A stretch of 64,000 nt of DNA, taken from assembly GCA_900545825.1 (NCBI GenBank), contig URAS01000001.1, positions 62,001 to 126,000 of the forward strand. The letters are read 5' to 3'. The notes beneath the pieces were generated by a model, which saw only the letters and a list, made by a program, of their open reading frames with translations, had not been told where the DNA came from and made no database searches. The translations under genes were made by a program, and so were the position numbers. Positions within the stretch are counted from its first letter, which is position 1; every line of letters begins with the position of its first letter. This document shows, in pieces, positions 24,242 to 32,004 of this stretch. This stretch comes from an uncultured Actinomyces sp. (GTDB taxonomy: Bacteria; Actinomycetota; Actinomycetes; Actinomycetales; Actinomycetaceae).

Positions 24242-25678
24242 ATGCGACGAGCAAAGATTGTGTGCACGATCGGTCCGGCGACCGATTCGCCCTCGCAGAT
24301 TCAAGCGCTGGTCGACGCAGGGATGGACGTGGCCCGACTCAACAGGTCCCACGGCTCCCAAGAAGAAGACGAACAAGTCATGGCGTCGATTAGGAAGTCA
24401 GCCCGCGACTCGCGCCGTTCGGTAGCGATCCTCGTGGATCTGCAGGGCCCGAAGATTCGATTGGGGACATTCGAGAACGGTCCCCAGACCCTCCATAAAG
24501 GTGACACGTTCACCATCACGACGCGTGACGTCCCCGGTGACGCCGAATGCGTCGGAACAACGTTCCCCGGCCTGCCCGGCGATTGCCGCCCGGGCGACCG
24601 GCTGCTGATCGACGACGGTAACGTCGGCGTTCGCGTGAAAGAGGTGACGGATACCGACGTCGTCACCACCGTGGAAATCCCGGGCGTCGTCTCGGACCAC
24701 AAGGGGCTCAACCTGCCCGGCGTGGCCGTGTCGGTTCCCGCCCTGTCGGAAAAGGACCGCGACGACCTGCGGTGGGCGCTGAAGAACCGCGCCGACATCA
24801 TCGCGTTGTCGTTCGTCCGCTCGGCCGACGACTACCACGACGTTCGGGCGATCATGGACGAGGTCGGCTATCGCTGCCCCGTCATCGCCAAGATCGAGAA
24901 GCCCCAGGCCGTCGAGAACTTGATGGAAATCGTCGAGACCTTCGACGGCGTCATGGTGGCCCGCGGCGACCTCGGCGTCGAGCTGCCGCTCGAGCAGGTT
25001 CCGCTGGTGCAAAAGCACGCCATCGAGATCTGCCGGCGCATGTCGAAGCCGGTCATCGTCGCCACCCAGGTGCTCGACTCGATGATCCACAACCCGCGCC
25101 CCACGCGCGCCGAGGCCTCCGACTGCGCGAACGCCATCCTCGACGGCGCCGACGCGGTCATGCTGTCGGGCGAGACCTCGGTCGGCCAGTTCCCGATCGA
25201 GGCCGTCCGTACGATGTCGCGGATCGTCGAAAACGTCGAGGTCAACGGCGGCGAACGGATCGCCGCGCTGGCGGGCGAGTACTCGCTGACCCGCGGCGGC
25301 GTCCTCACGAAGGCCGCCAACGAGGTCGCCGAGACGCTCGACCTCAAGTATCTCGTGACGTTCACCCAGTCGGGTGACACCGCCCGCAAGATGGCCCGGC
25401 TGCGTTCGCCGATCCCGATCCTGGCGTTCACGCCGCTCGAGACGACGCGCAACCAGCTGTCGGTCACGTGGGGCGTGACGACCTATCGGGTTCCCGAGGT
25501 CCGCCACACCGACGACATGGTGTGGCAGGTCGACCAGCTGCTCCAGGCCTCGCATCTGGCCGAACGGGGCGACCAAGTGGTCATTCTCGGCGGCATGCCG
25601 CCGGGGGTTGAGGGCTCGACGAACTCGCTGCGTATCCACACGGTGGGAGAGGAAATGGATTACCGCTCCCTCGCGTAG
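24242..25678 (+). CDS. pyk: Pyruvate kinase
   Basis: The 478-residue enzyme makes pyruvate and ATP from phosphoenolpyruvate and ADP at the end of glycolysis. RRAKIVCTIGPA opens the barrel domain. VDLQGPKIRLG starts the inserted beta domain (about residues 70-165). VIAKIEKPQAVENL carries the catalytic Lys and metal-binding Glu, and VARGDLGVELPLEQVP and MLSGETSVGQFPIEAV complete the active site. The regulatory C-terminal domain begins near residue 350. The length is normal. It has a leaderless start and ends at a strong hairpin. Pyk downstream of lgt matches the Mycobacterium order. Confidence 0.97.
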   Translation: MRRAKIVCTIGPATDSPSQIQALVDAGMDVARLNRSHGSQEEDEQVMASIRKSARDSRRSVAILVDLQGPKIRLGTFENGPQTLHKGDTFTITTRDVPGDAECVGTTFPGLPGDCRPGDRLLIDDGNVGVRVKEVTDTDVVTTVEIPGVVSDHKGLNLPGVAVSVPALSEKDRDDLRWALKNRADIIALSFVRSADDYHDVRAIMDEVGYRCPVIAKIEKPQAVENLMEIVETFDGVMVARGDLGVELPLEQVPLVQKHAIEICRRMSKPVIVATQVLDSMIHNPRPTRAEASDCANAILDGADAVMLSGETSVGQFPIEAVRTMSRIVENVEVNGGERIAALAGEYSLTRGGVLTKAANEVAETLDLKYLVTFTQSGDTARKMARLRSPIPILAFTPLETTRNQLSVTWGVTTYRVPEVRHTDDMVWQVDQLLQASHLAERGDQVVILGGMPPGVEGSTNSLRIHTVGEEMDYRSLA

Positions 25679-25688
25679 CGACCAGGAA

Positions 25689-25714
25689 CGCCCGCACACC
25701 GAGTGCGGGCGTTT
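25689..25714 (+). terminator. Hairpin terminator after pyk
   Basis: CGCCCGCAC (25689-25697) and GTGCGGGCG (25703-25711) form a 9-base-pair stem with loop ACCGA, followed by TTT. It begins 10 bases after the pyk stop. Confidence 0.85.
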
Positions 25715-25749
25715 CGCGTGTGGGCCTTACACGATCCGACCAAGGGTGA

Positions 25750-25840
25750 TAGTGTGGGGCCGGTCTTAGGACCTAGGGGCTGCCAGGCACACCGTGTGCC
25801 CACCCCGAACTGCAGAGGAAGAGGAAGAAGGAGTATCTTC
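25750..25840 (+). promoter_or_regulatory. Promoter and structured leader of the 70-residue protein gene
   Basis: TAGTGT (25750-25755) is a plausible -10, giving a leader of about 80 bases. Inside it GGCACAC (25786-25792) and GTGTGCC (25794-25800) form an inverted repeat, flanked by GGGG and CCCC that could extend the stem. GGTC/GACC upstream adds a small hairpin. A strong purine-rich ribosome site (GAGGAAGAAGGAG) precedes ATG 25841. The repeat could be an RNA element or an operator; it matches no riboswitch class I know. Confidence 0.5.
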
Positions 25841-26053
25841 ATGACACTGTTTAATATCGAGGAGAACGGCACGGGCCGCCAGGCGAACAACGTTCTGGCC
25901 GCTTCGCTTTCCGAGGCGGTGCGTCCGTGGTTCTCAGAGGTCGCTGACAACCATCGTGTTGTCCAGGCGTTGTCTCTCTTGGGTTCGACGCGCGAAACCG
26001 ATCGCGCGTGGGCCCAGTCGGTGTTGGGTCTGTCGATTCGACCCGCCGCCTAA
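25841..26053 (+). CDS. Uncharacterised 70-residue protein
   Basis: I do not recognise this protein. It has no signal peptide, transmembrane helix, Cys pair or nucleotide-binding motif; the middle (NNVLAASLSEAVRPWFSEVADNHRVVQALSLLG) looks helical. Its reality is supported by a strong ribosome site, a promoter-like box, a structured leader and a perfect terminator immediately downstream, which make it a compact single-gene unit between pyk and gntP. The frame is open upstream to 25703, but the ribosome site picks ATG 25841. A small DNA- or protein-binding role is possible but not shown. Confidence 0.65.
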   Translation: MTLFNIEENGTGRQANNVLAASLSEAVRPWFSEVADNHRVVQALSLLGSTRETDRAWAQSVLGLSIRPAA

Positions 26054-26063
26054 GCTCATCGAC

Positions 26064-26094
26064 GATCCCCCGGGCAATTTCCCGGGGGATCGTT
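26064..26094 (+). terminator. Hairpin terminator after the 70-residue protein gene
   Basis: GATCCCCCGGG (26064-26074) and CCCGGGGGATC (26081-26091) form a perfect 11-base-pair stem with loop CAATTT, followed by GTTCT. It begins 10 bases after the stop codon. Confidence 0.85.
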
Positions 26095-26102
26095 CTATTG
26101 TC

Positions 26103-26149
26103 TGGGAAATCTCCCAGGGCTCTTGTTCTGACGATCGGATGATTACACT
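26103..26149 (+). promoter_or_regulatory. Inverted repeat and possible promoter before gntP
   Basis: CTGGGA (26103-26108) and TCCCAG (26113-26118) are an inverted repeat with a 4-base centre. TTGTTC (26123-26128) and TACACT (26144-26149) with a 15-base spacer are a possible promoter for the permease. The repeat sits just upstream of the -35, where an activator or repressor could bind; no regulator gene is adjacent. Confidence 0.4.
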
Positions 26150-26194
26150 CGAGTCGGCGCTGCCGCCACTATCCCACCTCGATCGGAGAAAGCG

Positions 26195-27625
26195 ATGCTG
26201 CTTACTGATGCCCCCGAATGGCACCAGACCTTAGGGACGACGCCACTGCTTCTTATTGCGCTGGCCGCCGTCGTGGTTATTCTCGTTGCCGTCATTGTCT
26301 TCCGGCTACACGCGTTCATTACCCTGATCTTCGTCTCGGTCATCACGGCGTTTGCGACGGGTATCCCGCCGACAAAAATCGTCGAAACGCTGGTTACCGG
26401 CTTTGGAACGACCTTGGGGTCGGTTGCCCTTCTCGTGGGGCTCGGCGCCATGCTCGGGAAACTCGTCGAGGCATCCGGTGGCGCGAGAGTGCTGGCCGAC
26501 GCGATGATTCGGGTGTTCGGCGAGAAGCGGGCTCCCGTAGCCCTCGGCGTTACCGCACTGCTCATGGGGTTCCCCATCTTCTTTGACGCCGGCCTCGTCG
26601 TCATGCTGCCGATCATCTTTGCCGTGGCGAAGCGTCTGCGCGGCAACGTCATCGCCTATGCGATTCCCGCGGTCGCTGGTTTCTCGGTCATGCACATCCT
26701 CGTTCCGCCGCACCCGGGCCCCGTCGGCGCCGCGACGATCCTCAACGCGAATATCGGCGTCATCATGATCGTCGGCCTCATCGTGGCCATCCCCAGTTTC
26801 TATGTGTCCGGTGTGCTGTGGAGCCGCTACATCTCGCGTCACGCCGAGGTCGAACTGCCCACCTTGTTCGGTGCCCCGGACGACGACGAGCTGCCGGGCG
26901 CCAAGCCGAAGGTCGGCGAGGTCATCCTCATGCTCATCCTCCCGGCGCTGCTCGTCTTCATGAACACCGGTCTCAACACGCTCGTCCAGGCGGGGATCAT
27001 CGCCGGCCATAAGCCCGATCCGGACACGACGGCGCTGGTCCCGGACTCGACCGCCATCGCGATCCTCCTCCAGCTGGGCCAGACCCCGATCGCCCTCCTC
27101 ATCTCGACGATGGTCGCGACGTTCGTCATGGGCCGCTACATCACGCACGACGGTGCCGAGCTCGAGAAGATTGTCGACTCGGCGCTCGGGCCGGTCTGCT
27201 CGGTCATCCTCATCACCGGCGCCGGCGGCATGTTCGGCAAGGTCCTCCAGGCGTCGGGCATCGGCGACGCCGTCGCACAGACGATGGACAACCTTGGTGT
27301 CCCGCTGCTGCTCGCGACCTACCTCGTCGCCGTCGTCCTCCGTCTGGCCCAGGGGTCCGCGACCGTCGCCTTGCTGACGGCGACCAGCCTCGTCGCTCCG
27401 GCCGTCGCGAGCGCCGGCCTGTCGCCGCTGGGGACGGCCTGCATCGTCCTCGCCGCGTCCGCCGGCTCGGTCTTTGGCTCCCATGTCAACGATTCGGGTT
27501 TCTGGCTCGTCGGCCGGCTGACGGGCATGGACGTCAAGACGACGCTGAAAGTATGGACGACGCAGCAGACAATCGAATCGGTGTGTGCGTTCGCGATCGT
27601 CTCGATCGTCTTCATCTTCGCCTAG
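26195..27625 (+). CDS. GntP-family permease (gluconate:H+ symporter-like)
   Basis: The 476-residue protein has about 12-14 hydrophobic segments and the GntP family features, including FGTTLGSVALLVGLGAMLGKLVEASGGA near residue 70, MGFPIFFDAGLVVMLPI and HPGPVGAATILNANIG. The family imports gluconate or related hydroxy acids with protons. GAGAAAG provides the ribosome site. No gluconate kinase or oxidative pentose phosphate gene adjoins, so the substrate is uncertain: gluconate, glycerate and other sugar acids are possible. A HAD phosphatase gene follows by 41 bases and may be cotranscribed. Confidence 0.9.
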   Translation: MLLTDAPEWHQTLGTTPLLLIALAAVVVILVAVIVFRLHAFITLIFVSVITAFATGIPPTKIVETLVTGFGTTLGSVALLVGLGAMLGKLVEASGGARVLADAMIRVFGEKRAPVALGVTALLMGFPIFFDAGLVVMLPIIFAVAKRLRGNVIAYAIPAVAGFSVMHILVPPHPGPVGAATILNANIGVIMIVGLIVAIPSFYVSGVLWSRYISRHAEVELPTLFGAPDDDELPGAKPKVGEVILMLILPALLVFMNTGLNTLVQAGIIAGHKPDPDTTALVPDSTAIAILLQLGQTPIALLISTMVATFVMGRYITHDGAELEKIVDSALGPVCSVILITGAGGMFGKVLQASGIGDAVAQTMDNLGVPLLLATYLVAVVLRLAQGSATVALLTATSLVAPAVASAGLSPLGTACIVLAASAGSVFGSHVNDSGFWLVGRLTGMDVKTTLKVWTTQQTIESVCAFAIVSIVFIFA

Positions 27626-27666
27626 GGCACCGGTAGGGTAGGGGGCACCGAGGAAAGGAGCCCGTC

Positions 27667-28488
27667 ATGGTTCGCCGCTGGAGCCTCGATTGTGGCCGAT
27701 GGGCAGACGTGGCGTGCCCCGACCTCGTCATGAGCGATGTCGACGGCACCCTGACCGACGGCGGATATGGCGTGAGTCCCCACGTCGCCGCCCTGCTGCG
27801 GGATGTCGTCGACGCCGGCGTCCGCGTCGCCTTGATCACGGGGCGGTCGCTTCAGTCCCTCACCCAGATTGCGGCCCTCGTCGAGCGCCCATTGATCCTC
27901 GGCTCCTGCAACGGCGGCTATGTCATCGACCAGGTGACGGGGCAGGTCATCCACCGTGCGCGCTACGACACCGCCCTCGTCGAGAAGATTGCCCAGGCGC
28001 TGGAGGGCGAGGACGCGGGGATCATGTATTACACGCCGCAGGCCGTTTATGCGCCGGCGGATTTTACGATGCGCGGACTTGTCGAAAGCTCCGAGAAAAT
28101 CCGTGTCCACTTCGGAATGCCGCCCCAGTTTGCCGACGTGTGTAAAGTCACGGTGGCCATGAATGAGGAGTTGTGCGAGGCGATTGCCGCCCGGCTTCAG
28201 CCGCAGTTTCCCCAGCTTGTTCGGTCGGTGCCGTGGATCCTCGAGGTCACCCAATCATCGGCGTCGAAGGAGGCGGCGACGCGGGCGCTGCTCGACGACC
28301 TGGGCCTCGATCCCTCCCGGGTGATCGGGTGTGGTGACGGCGAAAACGACGCAAACTGGCTGAAAATGACGGGAACCGTCGTGGCGCCCGAGGACGCGAC
28401 GCCCGGCGTCCGTGCGATCGCCGACGTCCTCGTTCCCCCGTGCGAGGACGAGGGCGTCGCCCGATTCCTGGCCGCACACTGCCGATAG
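27667..28488 (+). CDS. Cof-type HAD phosphatase
   Basis: The 273-residue protein is a HAD hydrolase of the Cof (type IIB cap) group. The nucleophile motif MSDVDGTLTD lies near residue 22, motif II in LITGRS, motif III around SSASKEAATRALL and motif IV in GCGDGENDANWLKM. Such enzymes dephosphorylate sugar phosphates, FMN or other small metabolites. The N-terminal 18 residues (MVRRWSLDCGRWADVAC) precede the usual family start. AGGAAAGGAG lies before ATG 27667, which supports this start. It ends at a hairpin facing tRNA-Leu(CAA). Confidence 0.85.
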   Translation: MVRRWSLDCGRWADVACPDLVMSDVDGTLTDGGYGVSPHVAALLRDVVDAGVRVALITGRSLQSLTQIAALVERPLILGSCNGGYVIDQVTGQVIHRARYDTALVEKIAQALEGEDAGIMYYTPQAVYAPADFTMRGLVESSEKIRVHFGMPPQFADVCKVTVAMNEELCEAIAARLQPQFPQLVRSVPWILEVTQSSASKEAATRALLDDLGLDPSRVIGCGDGENDANWLKMTGTVVAPEDATPGVRAIADVLVPPCEDEGVARFLAAHCR

Positions 28489-28492
28489 CACA

Positions 28493-28518
28493 ATGCCCAC
28501 GCCGTGTGGCGCGGGCAT
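28493..28518. terminator. Bidirectional hairpin between the HAD gene and tRNA-Leu(CAA)
   Basis: ATGCCCACGCC (28493-28503) pairs with GGCGCGGGCAT (28508-28518) with one mismatch, leaving loop GTGT. It lies between convergent genes. On the minus strand it follows a TTTTTT run after the tRNA; on the plus strand the T-run is missing. Confidence 0.6.
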
Positions 28519-28527
28519 AAAAAAGGG

Positions 28528-28601
28528 TACCCCGAGTGGGATTCGAACCCACAACAAGCCGGGTTTGAGCCGACCGCCTCTGCCAATTGGGCTATCGGGG
28601 C
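28528..28601 (-). tRNA. tRNA with anticodon CAA (Leu), short class I form
   Basis: The 74-base minus-strand cloverleaf has acceptor GCCCCGA against TCGGGGT (a G-T pair at 1-72), D-arm GCCC...AGGC, anticodon stem GTCGG/CCGGC with loop CTCAAAC (anticodon CAA, codon UUG), and T-arm GTGGG/CCCAC with loop TTCGAAT; the discriminator is A. The variable region is only 5 bases (TTGTT). Bacterial leucine tRNAs normally have a long variable arm, as in the tRNA-Leu(GAG) at 4597, so the architecture is unusual for a leucine tRNA. As I recall, a tRNA-Leu(CAA) also sits beside pdtaR in Mycobacterium. CCA is not encoded. Confidence 0.85.
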
Positions 28602-28625
28602 AGGACGCAAGTCCGTGACTCATCA

Positions 28626-28637
28626 TAGAATACTCTC
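28626..28637 (+). promoter_or_regulatory. -10 element of pdtaR, leaderless start
   Basis: TAGAAT (28626-28631) lies 6 bases before GTG 28638 with no ribosome site between. The tRNA-Leu(CAA) promoter must lie in the same 36-base divergent gap, where TATGAT (28627-28622, minus) overlaps this box, so the two transcripts may interfere. Confidence 0.65.
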
Positions 28638-29252
28638 GTGACAACTACGAAATCTGATGAAACCCCCGAGACGCCGGCACCGCGCACGGTGCTGGTTGCC
28701 GAGGACGAAACGCTGATTCGTCTCGACATCGTCGAGACTCTGACCGAGGCCGGCTACGAGGTCGTCGCCGAGGTGGGCGACGGTGAAGCGGCCGTCGAAA
28801 AGGCCCGCGAGCTCCAGCCGGATCTGTGCGTCATGGACGTCAAGATGCCCAAGATGGACGGCATCGAGGCGGCCGAACAGATCACCGACTCCGTGGCGTG
28901 TGCCGTCGTTATGCTCACGGCATTCTCCCAACGCGAACTGGTCGAGCGGGCGCGCGACGCCGGGGCCATGGCCTACGTCGTCAAGCCGTTCACGCCGAAC
29001 GACCTGCTGCCGGCCGTCGAGATCGCCGTGTCGCGGGCGCAAGAGATCCAGGCGCTCGAAGACGAGATCGCCGACATCACCGAGCGCCTCGAGACCCGCA
29101 AGGCGGTCGACCGGGCGAAGGGCCTGCTCATGGAAAACATGGATATGACCGAGCCCGAGGCCTTCCGCTGGATCCAGAAGACGTCGATGAATCGGCGTCT
29201 GTCGATGCGCGAGGTCGCCCAGGCTGTCATCGAGCAGGTGGGCAACAAGTAA
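28638..29252 (+). CDS. pdtaR: ANTAR-domain response regulator PdtaR
   Basis: The 204-residue protein has an N-terminal receiver domain with the acidic pocket E21/D22 and phospho-acceptor D66 in LCVMDVKMP, then a coiled-coil and a C-terminal ANTAR RNA-binding domain (about 140-200, VDRAKGLLMENMDMTEPEAFRWIQ). ANTAR proteins prevent transcription termination by binding paired hairpins with six-base loops. In mycobacteria the partner kinase PdtaS is encoded elsewhere, and none is in this window. The start is leaderless at GTG 28638. The gene lies upstream of polA, as in Mycobacterium (Rv1626). Confidence 0.93.
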   Translation: MTTTKSDETPETPAPRTVLVAEDETLIRLDIVETLTEAGYEVVAEVGDGEAAVEKARELQPDLCVMDVKMPKMDGIEAAEQITDSVACAVVMLTAFSQRELVERARDAGAMAYVVKPFTPNDLLPAVEIAVSRAQEIQALEDEIADITERLETRKAVDRAKGLLMENMDMTEPEAFRWIQKTSMNRRLSMREVAQAVIEQVGNK

Positions 29253-29258
29253 AAACTG

Positions 29259-29295
29259 CGCAGCGCCGGGCGGGTCCGTCCGGCGCTGCGAGTTT
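29259..29295 (+). terminator. Hairpin terminator after pdtaR
   Basis: CGCAGCGCCGG (29259-29269) and CCGGCGCTGCG (29280-29290) form an 11-base-pair stem, followed by AGTTT. It begins 7 bases after the stop and isolates pdtaR from polA, which has its own -10 box at 29311. Confidence 0.8.
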
Positions 29296-29310
29296 GCCTG
29301 CTCGCTCCCG

Positions 29311-29316
29311 TAGGCT
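29311..29316 (+). promoter_or_regulatory. -10 element of polA, leaderless start
   Basis: TAGGCT (29311-29316) lies 6 bases before GTG 29323. The purine run AAAGGG directly abuts the start codon, too close to act as a ribosome site, so a leaderless mRNA is more likely. Confidence 0.6.
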
Positions 29317-29322
29317 AAAGGG

Positions 29323-31989
29323 GTGAGCAGCAACCGACTCCTTCTCATCGACGGCCACTCGACGGCCTTCCGCGCGTTCTACGCCATGCGTTCGCCCGAG
29401 GGTTTTTGCACGTCGACCGGCCAATACACGAACGCCGTCTTTGTGTTCTGCCGGATGCTTCAGCGTCTCCTCGGCGACTACGAGCCGGCCCACATTGCCG
29501 TCGCCTTCGACACGCACGCGCCGACCTTCCGGAAAGAGCAATATCCGGAGTATAAAGAGGGGCGCAAGCCGACCCCGCCGGAGTTTGCGGGCCAGATCGA
29601 CCTCATCATCGAGGCGCTGGGCCTGCTGGGGATCACCACCATCACGAAAGACGGCATCGAAGCCGACGACATCCTCGCCACCCTCGCCACGCAGGGGGCC
29701 AAGCGGGGCATGGAGGTCTACGTCGCCTCGGGCGACCGTGATATGTTCCAGCTGATCGACGACCAGGTCAAGGTCCTGTTCCCCGGGTCGTCCGCCCAGA
29801 ACCTCTCGGTCATGGACCCCCAGACGGTCGAGGAGAAGTACGGGGTCACACCCCAGCGCTATCCCGAGCTTGCCGCCCTCACGGGCGAGGCCGCCGACAA
29901 CCTCGCCGGGGTCCCCGGCGTGGGGCCGAAGACCGCGGCCGACTGGCTGCGCCAATACGACGGCCTCGAGAACCTGCTGGCCAACGCCGACAAGATCGGC
30001 GGCAAGCGCGGCCAGGCGCTGCGCGACAATGTCGAGGCGGTACGACGCAACCGGCGCCTTAACGCCCTCCTCGTCGACGCCGACCTGCCGGTGACGCTCG
30101 ACGACCTGGCAATCGGCGAGGGCGACCGCGCCGGCTGGGACCGGCTGTGTGACCAGCTCGAGTTCAACACGCTGCGCGCCGACGTGTGGCAGGCAATGAA
30201 ACAGGCGCGGGGGGACAGCGCCGATGCAGACGACGACGCCGGGATCTCCCTCACGGTGACGACTCCCGATTCGATTCGCGGCGGCCTGCCCGCCTGGGTT
30301 GAGGCCCAGGGCCAGGCGACGATCGGCGTCAGCGTGGTCGGTGACGACCGCCCGGGGATGGGGGACGCCACCCTGGTCGCGCTGGCCCGGGGCAACGAGG
30401 CCGTCGTTATCGACCTCGCTGCGGGCGAGGATGCCGTCCGTCAGCTGGGTGACGTTGTGCAGAACAAGGCCGGTCAGCTGGCCTATTCAAACTTCAAGGG
30501 CGCGTGGCATGCCCTCCACGGCGCGGGGATCGATGCGGCCCAGCCGGCGATCGACGTCAGCCTCGGCGCCTACCTGTTGGCCCCCGCCGCCCGGTCCTAT
30601 GAGGTGAGCGACCTCGCCCGCACCTACCTGGGGCGGGTCGAGCCCGTCCACGAGGGCGGTGACACCCTGTTCGGCAACGAGGAAGCCCCGGCCGCATGGC
30701 GGGCCCAGGCGATCGCCGACCTCGCCCCGGTCATCACCGAGCGCGTCGCCAACGTCGAACAGGACCAGCTGCTCGAGACCATGGAGATGCCGCTGACGCG
30801 CATCCTCGCGCACATGGAGGACACGGGGATCGCGATCGATCAGCGCACGCTCACCACCTTGAGGGCCGACCTCGACCACGAGGTCGAGCGGGCCCGCGAG
30901 ATGGCGCTGGCCGACGTCGGCCGAGCGGACCTCAACCTGTCGAGCCCCAAGCAGCTGCAAGAGGTGCTGTTCGACCAATTGAAGATGCCGCCCACCCGCA
31001 AGACCAAGCGGGGATACACGACGAACGCCGAGGCGCTGGCGCAGCTGTACGTTCAGACCGAGCACCCGTTCCTCGCGCACCTCCTCGAGCATCGCGACAA
31101 GATCAAGCTGCTCCAGACCGTCGACGGGCTGGCGCGTGAGGTGCGGCCCGACGGGCGTATCCACACGGTCTTCCAGCAGACGGTGACGGCGACGGGACGC
31201 CTGTCGTCGACGGCGCCGAACCTCCAAAACATCCCGGCGAGGACGCCGACGGGCCTCAAGATCCGCGACGCCTTCGTCGCCGGCGAGGGCTTCGAGGGCC
31301 TCATGACCGTCGACTACTCCCAGATCGAGATGCGCGTCATGGCGGCGATGTCGGGCGACCAGGCGCTCATCGACGCGTTCGGCGCCGGCGAGGACCTTCA
31401 CAAGACCATGGCGTCGATGGTGTTCGGCGTCCCGGCGGGGGAGGTGACACCGCAGCAGCGCTCGCGCATCAAGGCGACGTCGTACGGGCTGGCGTACGGG
31501 CTTTCGGCGTTCGGCCTGTCGCGGCAGCTCGACATTTCGCAGGCCGAAGCGACCGAGCTTCGCGACGCCTACTTTAAGCGCTTCGGCGGGATCCGCGACT
31601 ACCTCGAGTCGATCGTCGAGCAGGCCAGGCACACGGGCTACACCCAGACGCGCTTTGGCCGCAGGCGGTATCTGCCCGAGCTCATGTCCCGGTCGCGCCC
31701 GGAGCGCCAGATGGCCGAGCGGGCCGCCCTCAACGCACCGATCCAGGGGTCGGCGGCCGACATCATCAAGATCGCCATGGTGGGCGTTGACGCCGCGCTG
31801 TCCGAGGAGCAGCTGAAATCGCGGATGCTGTTGCAGGTTCACGACGAACTGATCTTCGAGGTGGCGCCGGGCGAACGCGACGCCCTCGAACGCTTGGTGC
31901 GCGACCGGATGGGCCATGCCGTCGACCTGGGCGTCGACCTCGAGGTCTCCGTCGGGTATGGGGCCACGTGGAAGGAAGCGGCCCACTAA
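29323..31989 (+). CDS. polA: DNA polymerase I
   Basis: The 888-residue enzyme fills gaps and removes primers in replication and repair. Residues 1-300 are the 5' nuclease (LLIDGHSTAFRAFYA; ASGDRDMFQLID; GVPGVGPKTAADWL). The middle domain (about 310-480) corresponds to the 3'-5' exonuclease, but the metal-binding D-x-E is not visible (IGVSVVGDD), so proofreading is probably lost, as in other actinobacterial Pol I. The polymerase domain shows DYSQIEMRVMAAMSG, RIKATSYGLAYGLSAFG and HDELIFEV. The start is leaderless. It is followed by the convergent SDR gene 15 bases on. Confidence 0.96.
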   Translation: MSSNRLLLIDGHSTAFRAFYAMRSPEGFCTSTGQYTNAVFVFCRMLQRLLGDYEPAHIAVAFDTHAPTFRKEQYPEYKEGRKPTPPEFAGQIDLIIEALGLLGITTITKDGIEADDILATLATQGAKRGMEVYVASGDRDMFQLIDDQVKVLFPGSSAQNLSVMDPQTVEEKYGVTPQRYPELAALTGEAADNLAGVPGVGPKTAADWLRQYDGLENLLANADKIGGKRGQALRDNVEAVRRNRRLNALLVDADLPVTLDDLAIGEGDRAGWDRLCDQLEFNTLRADVWQAMKQARGDSADADDDAGISLTVTTPDSIRGGLPAWVEAQGQATIGVSVVGDDRPGMGDATLVALARGNEAVVIDLAAGEDAVRQLGDVVQNKAGQLAYSNFKGAWHALHGAGIDAAQPAIDVSLGAYLLAPAARSYEVSDLARTYLGRVEPVHEGGDTLFGNEEAPAAWRAQAIADLAPVITERVANVEQDQLLETMEMPLTRILAHMEDTGIAIDQRTLTTLRADLDHEVERAREMALADVGRADLNLSSPKQLQEVLFDQLKMPPTRKTKRGYTTNAEALAQLYVQTEHPFLAHLLEHRDKIKLLQTVDGLAREVRPDGRIHTVFQQTVTATGRLSSTAPNLQNIPARTPTGLKIRDAFVAGEGFEGLMTVDYSQIEMRVMAAMSGDQALIDAFGAGEDLHKTMASMVFGVPAGEVTPQQRSRIKATSYGLAYGLSAFGLSRQLDISQAEATELRDAYFKRFGGIRDYLESIVEQARHTGYTQTRFGRRRYLPELMSRSRPERQMAERAALNAPIQGSAADIIKIAMVGVDAALSEEQLKSRMLLQVHDELIFEVAPGERDALERLVRDRMGHAVDLGVDLEVSVGYGATWKEAAH

Positions 31990-32004
31990 CCGCCCCGCCG
32001 GCCT

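Noticed and set aside
25786..25800. The inverted repeat before the 70-residue protein as a target of the ANTAR protein PdtaR.
   Set aside because: ANTAR targets need two hairpins with six-base loops having A at 1 and G at 4; this repeat has almost no loop. The rpsA and gap leader hairpins also fail this pattern.
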